Positions 62,521 to 64,000 of a DNA stretch of 64,000 bases are shown here, piece by piece. The DNA is from Hydractinia symbiolongicarpus (lineage: Eukaryota; Cnidaria; Hydrozoa; Anthoathecata; Hydractiniidae): the NCBI RefSeq assembly GCF_029227915.1, contig NC_079879.1, forward strand, positions 9,610,001 through 9,674,000, given 5' to 3'. Made by a program: the position numbers and the translations under genes. The notes below the pieces were generated by a model. It searched no databases, was not told the DNA's origin, and saw only the letters and a program-made list of their open reading frames with translations. The stretch's first letter is position 1; each line of letters starts with the position of its first letter.

Positions 62521-63224
62521 TTGCAAAAAAACAAGGAAAATAAACTGGAAACTGAATCGCAATTTTATTTCTGGTGATAATTTTTAACATCTTGTTAATG
62601 ATAAAAGAAATGACTTGTGCATATTTTGTATGGACAATGTAACAAAGACAATTTTTTTAAGAATATATTGTGCTTGGCGTGTCAAAAATTTGTTTATTTA
62701 AGCAATTAAGATTTCACAATATTAATTATCTGACTTATTTCCATGATGAGTTAATATCTGGTGTTTTATGGGTTTACTGTTTTGCTTTATTAAAGTGCAA
62801 TGAATTTAGAAAGCTAATAAAAAAACCCACCATGTTTTTAAGTCTTTGATGCTTTAGGACCTGATTAAAATCTAAATCATAAATTCATTTATTATTTACT
62901 TATCAATGCTTCATAACTTTCTGCAACATATTGTTTGTCAGAAATAGTACAAGGACTAATTTTTTGAATATATATAAAGAAATTAAACATCAGGGTTGTG
63001 TTTTTTCTTTGTATGTTGATGCCACCTTATGTTTTATTCCGTAATGTTTATTACCATAAAAGTCTAAAATAAACCAGCTGTATCAGAAACTATACTGCAA
63101 GAGAAAAACAAGGGTGAGGGGGGGGGGGGGGGGGGGTGTTTATAAAAACTTGAACTTATAACTGTTTCTTTGTGAATAGAAATTGTCATATCAAAATTTA
63201 TCCCATATACGTTCATTTTGGATA
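62521..63224. other. Spacer between BUD31 and GATD3
   Basis: The BUD31 polyadenylation signal AATAAA is at 62539-62544. A 19-base G run lies at 63118-63136. A 3' splice site ending at 63179 (TGTGAATAG) precedes the GATD3 start by 45 nt. Confidence 0.6.
62539..62544 (+). promoter_or_regulatory. Likely polyadenylation signal of BUD31
   Basis: AATAAA, 18 nt past the stop codon. Confidence 0.6.
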
Positions 63225-63951
63225 ATGTTCTCAAGATTGCAAACTCTCACAAGATTAACACTAACACACAACTTAAAAAGATTTATTGCCATGAAAAATA
63301 ATGCTGTTGTAGCTGTAGTAAGTGTATACTATATTTTGTTTATTTGTTCTTTTGAATCACCCTGTCGTTATTTTTTTGTCTTTGTTAGGTCCAATTTATT
63401 TTACTTATCAACATTGTTATATTTCAGATTAATATGTTAGATAAATAGGGAAAAATCTAACACATATCTCTGAAACATAATGCCAATCACTGCTTTCAAT
63501 AAATCAATGCAGAAAATTTTATGGCAACATGCAAAAATTCCTGCCAATTGCAATTAGAAGCTGTCCAGAAACAACAGAGCAATTTTTATTGTAAAATATA
63601 AAGCACGTGTACAAAAAATATCCAGCAGTTTTTATAGAAGAAAATAAGAATCAGTTTTAGTTTAGTTGCATATATAATCTAAATTTACTTCAAATAGGTT
63701 CTAGCTGGGTCTGGTGTTTATGATGGAAGTGAGGTACATGAAGCTTCTGCGTAAGTCTGCAAAAAGTATTTTCTTACAACAGGTATGCTTTTTAAACAGG
63801 AATGAATTAATTTAATTTGGGAAATATTATTTTAATTTAGTGTTATGGTCAATTTGAGTCGAAATGCCGCTGAGTACAAGATATATGCTCCAGACATAGC
63901 ACAAATGCATGTTATAAATCACACTAATGGTGAAGAAATGAGTGAAACTAG
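63225..63951 (+). CDS. GATD3: GATD3/ES1 mitochondrial glutamine amidotransferase-like protein, 5' part
   Basis: DJ-1/PfpI-fold protein (ES1, bacterial ElbB relative) of mitochondria; the vertebrate protein is linked to deglycase-type activity. Three exons seen: 63225-63317, 63698-63750, 63841-63951, the last with a GT donor at 63952. They encode 31 residues of presequence-like sequence (MFSRLQTLTRLTLTHNLKRF, basic and without acidic residues), then VLAGSGVYDGSEVHEASAVM, VNLSRNAAEYKIYAPDIAQM and HVINHTNGEEMSETR, the diagnostic N-terminal block of ES1. The nucleophile region and the rest lie beyond the window. The start ATG is preceded by a 3' splice site 45 nt upstream. A second Met (MKNNAVVAV) could start a cytosolic form. 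Confidence 0.9.
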
Positions 63952-64000
63952 GTAATCTTTTTGATGCATTTGTTTGACATTTTGATTGATAGGTCTTATC

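Overview
The window is an AT-rich animal nuclear segment with GT-AG introns, mostly short exons and abundant small transposable elements. The two-exon short tropomyosin, the intron-rich ARFGEF3, MIOX, adducin and mortalin genes, and the overall sequence texture fit a cnidarian, most likely a hydrozoan. That assignment is inferred from the proteins and is not proven. Gene models were assembled by hand from splice sites, reading phase and homology. For ARFGEF3, MIOX, tropomyosin, both PTPS copies, adducin and mortalin the summed exon lengths give an unbroken frame to the stop.

Layout. (1) 896-12378 plus: ARFGEF3/BIG3-like gene, missing only its N-terminal exon(s), 23 exons. (2) 14896-19657 minus: complete myo-inositol oxygenase (MIOX), 10 exons, 289 aa. 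(3) 21612-23073 minus: short tropomyosin, 2 coding exons, 250 aa. (4) 23989-24506 and 27631-28231 minus: two 6-pyruvoyl-tetrahydropterin synthase (PTPS) paralogs in tandem, differing in active-site spacing. (5) 31036-33650 plus: decayed LINE. (6) 35920-37509 minus: exon-like pieces of a gene I do not recognise. (7) 39185-44626 minus: adducin, 9 exons, 595 aa. (8) 45618-57850 minus: mitochondrial Hsp70/mortalin, 13 exons, 688 aa, with a roughly 3.7-kb piggyBac-containing inverted-repeat structure in its second intron and a LINE 3' fragment in its fifth. (9) 62086-62520 plus: BUD31, one coding exon. (10) 63225 to window end, plus: 5' half of GATD3/ES1.

The genes are unrelated housekeeping functions (Golgi traffic, inositol catabolism, actin and spectrin cytoskeleton, tetrahydrobiopterin synthesis, mitochondrial chaperone, splicing). 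I see no metabolic cluster apart from the PTPS tandem duplication.

The accessory DNA is rich. It includes tiny tandem Helitron-like elements (TC start, hairpin, CTAG end) at several loci, a tRNA-derived SINE in both orientations, a piggyBac MITE flanked by TTAA, a 631-bp TIR element, several foldback elements, a hAT remnant, a 26-bp palindromic minisatellite, and long poly-G runs. The most unusual items are the PTPS pair with C-x5-HGH versus C-x3-HGH motifs, the head-to-tail micro-Helitrons, the composite inverted repeat beside a mortalin splice site, and the unrecognised gene at 36-37.5 kb.
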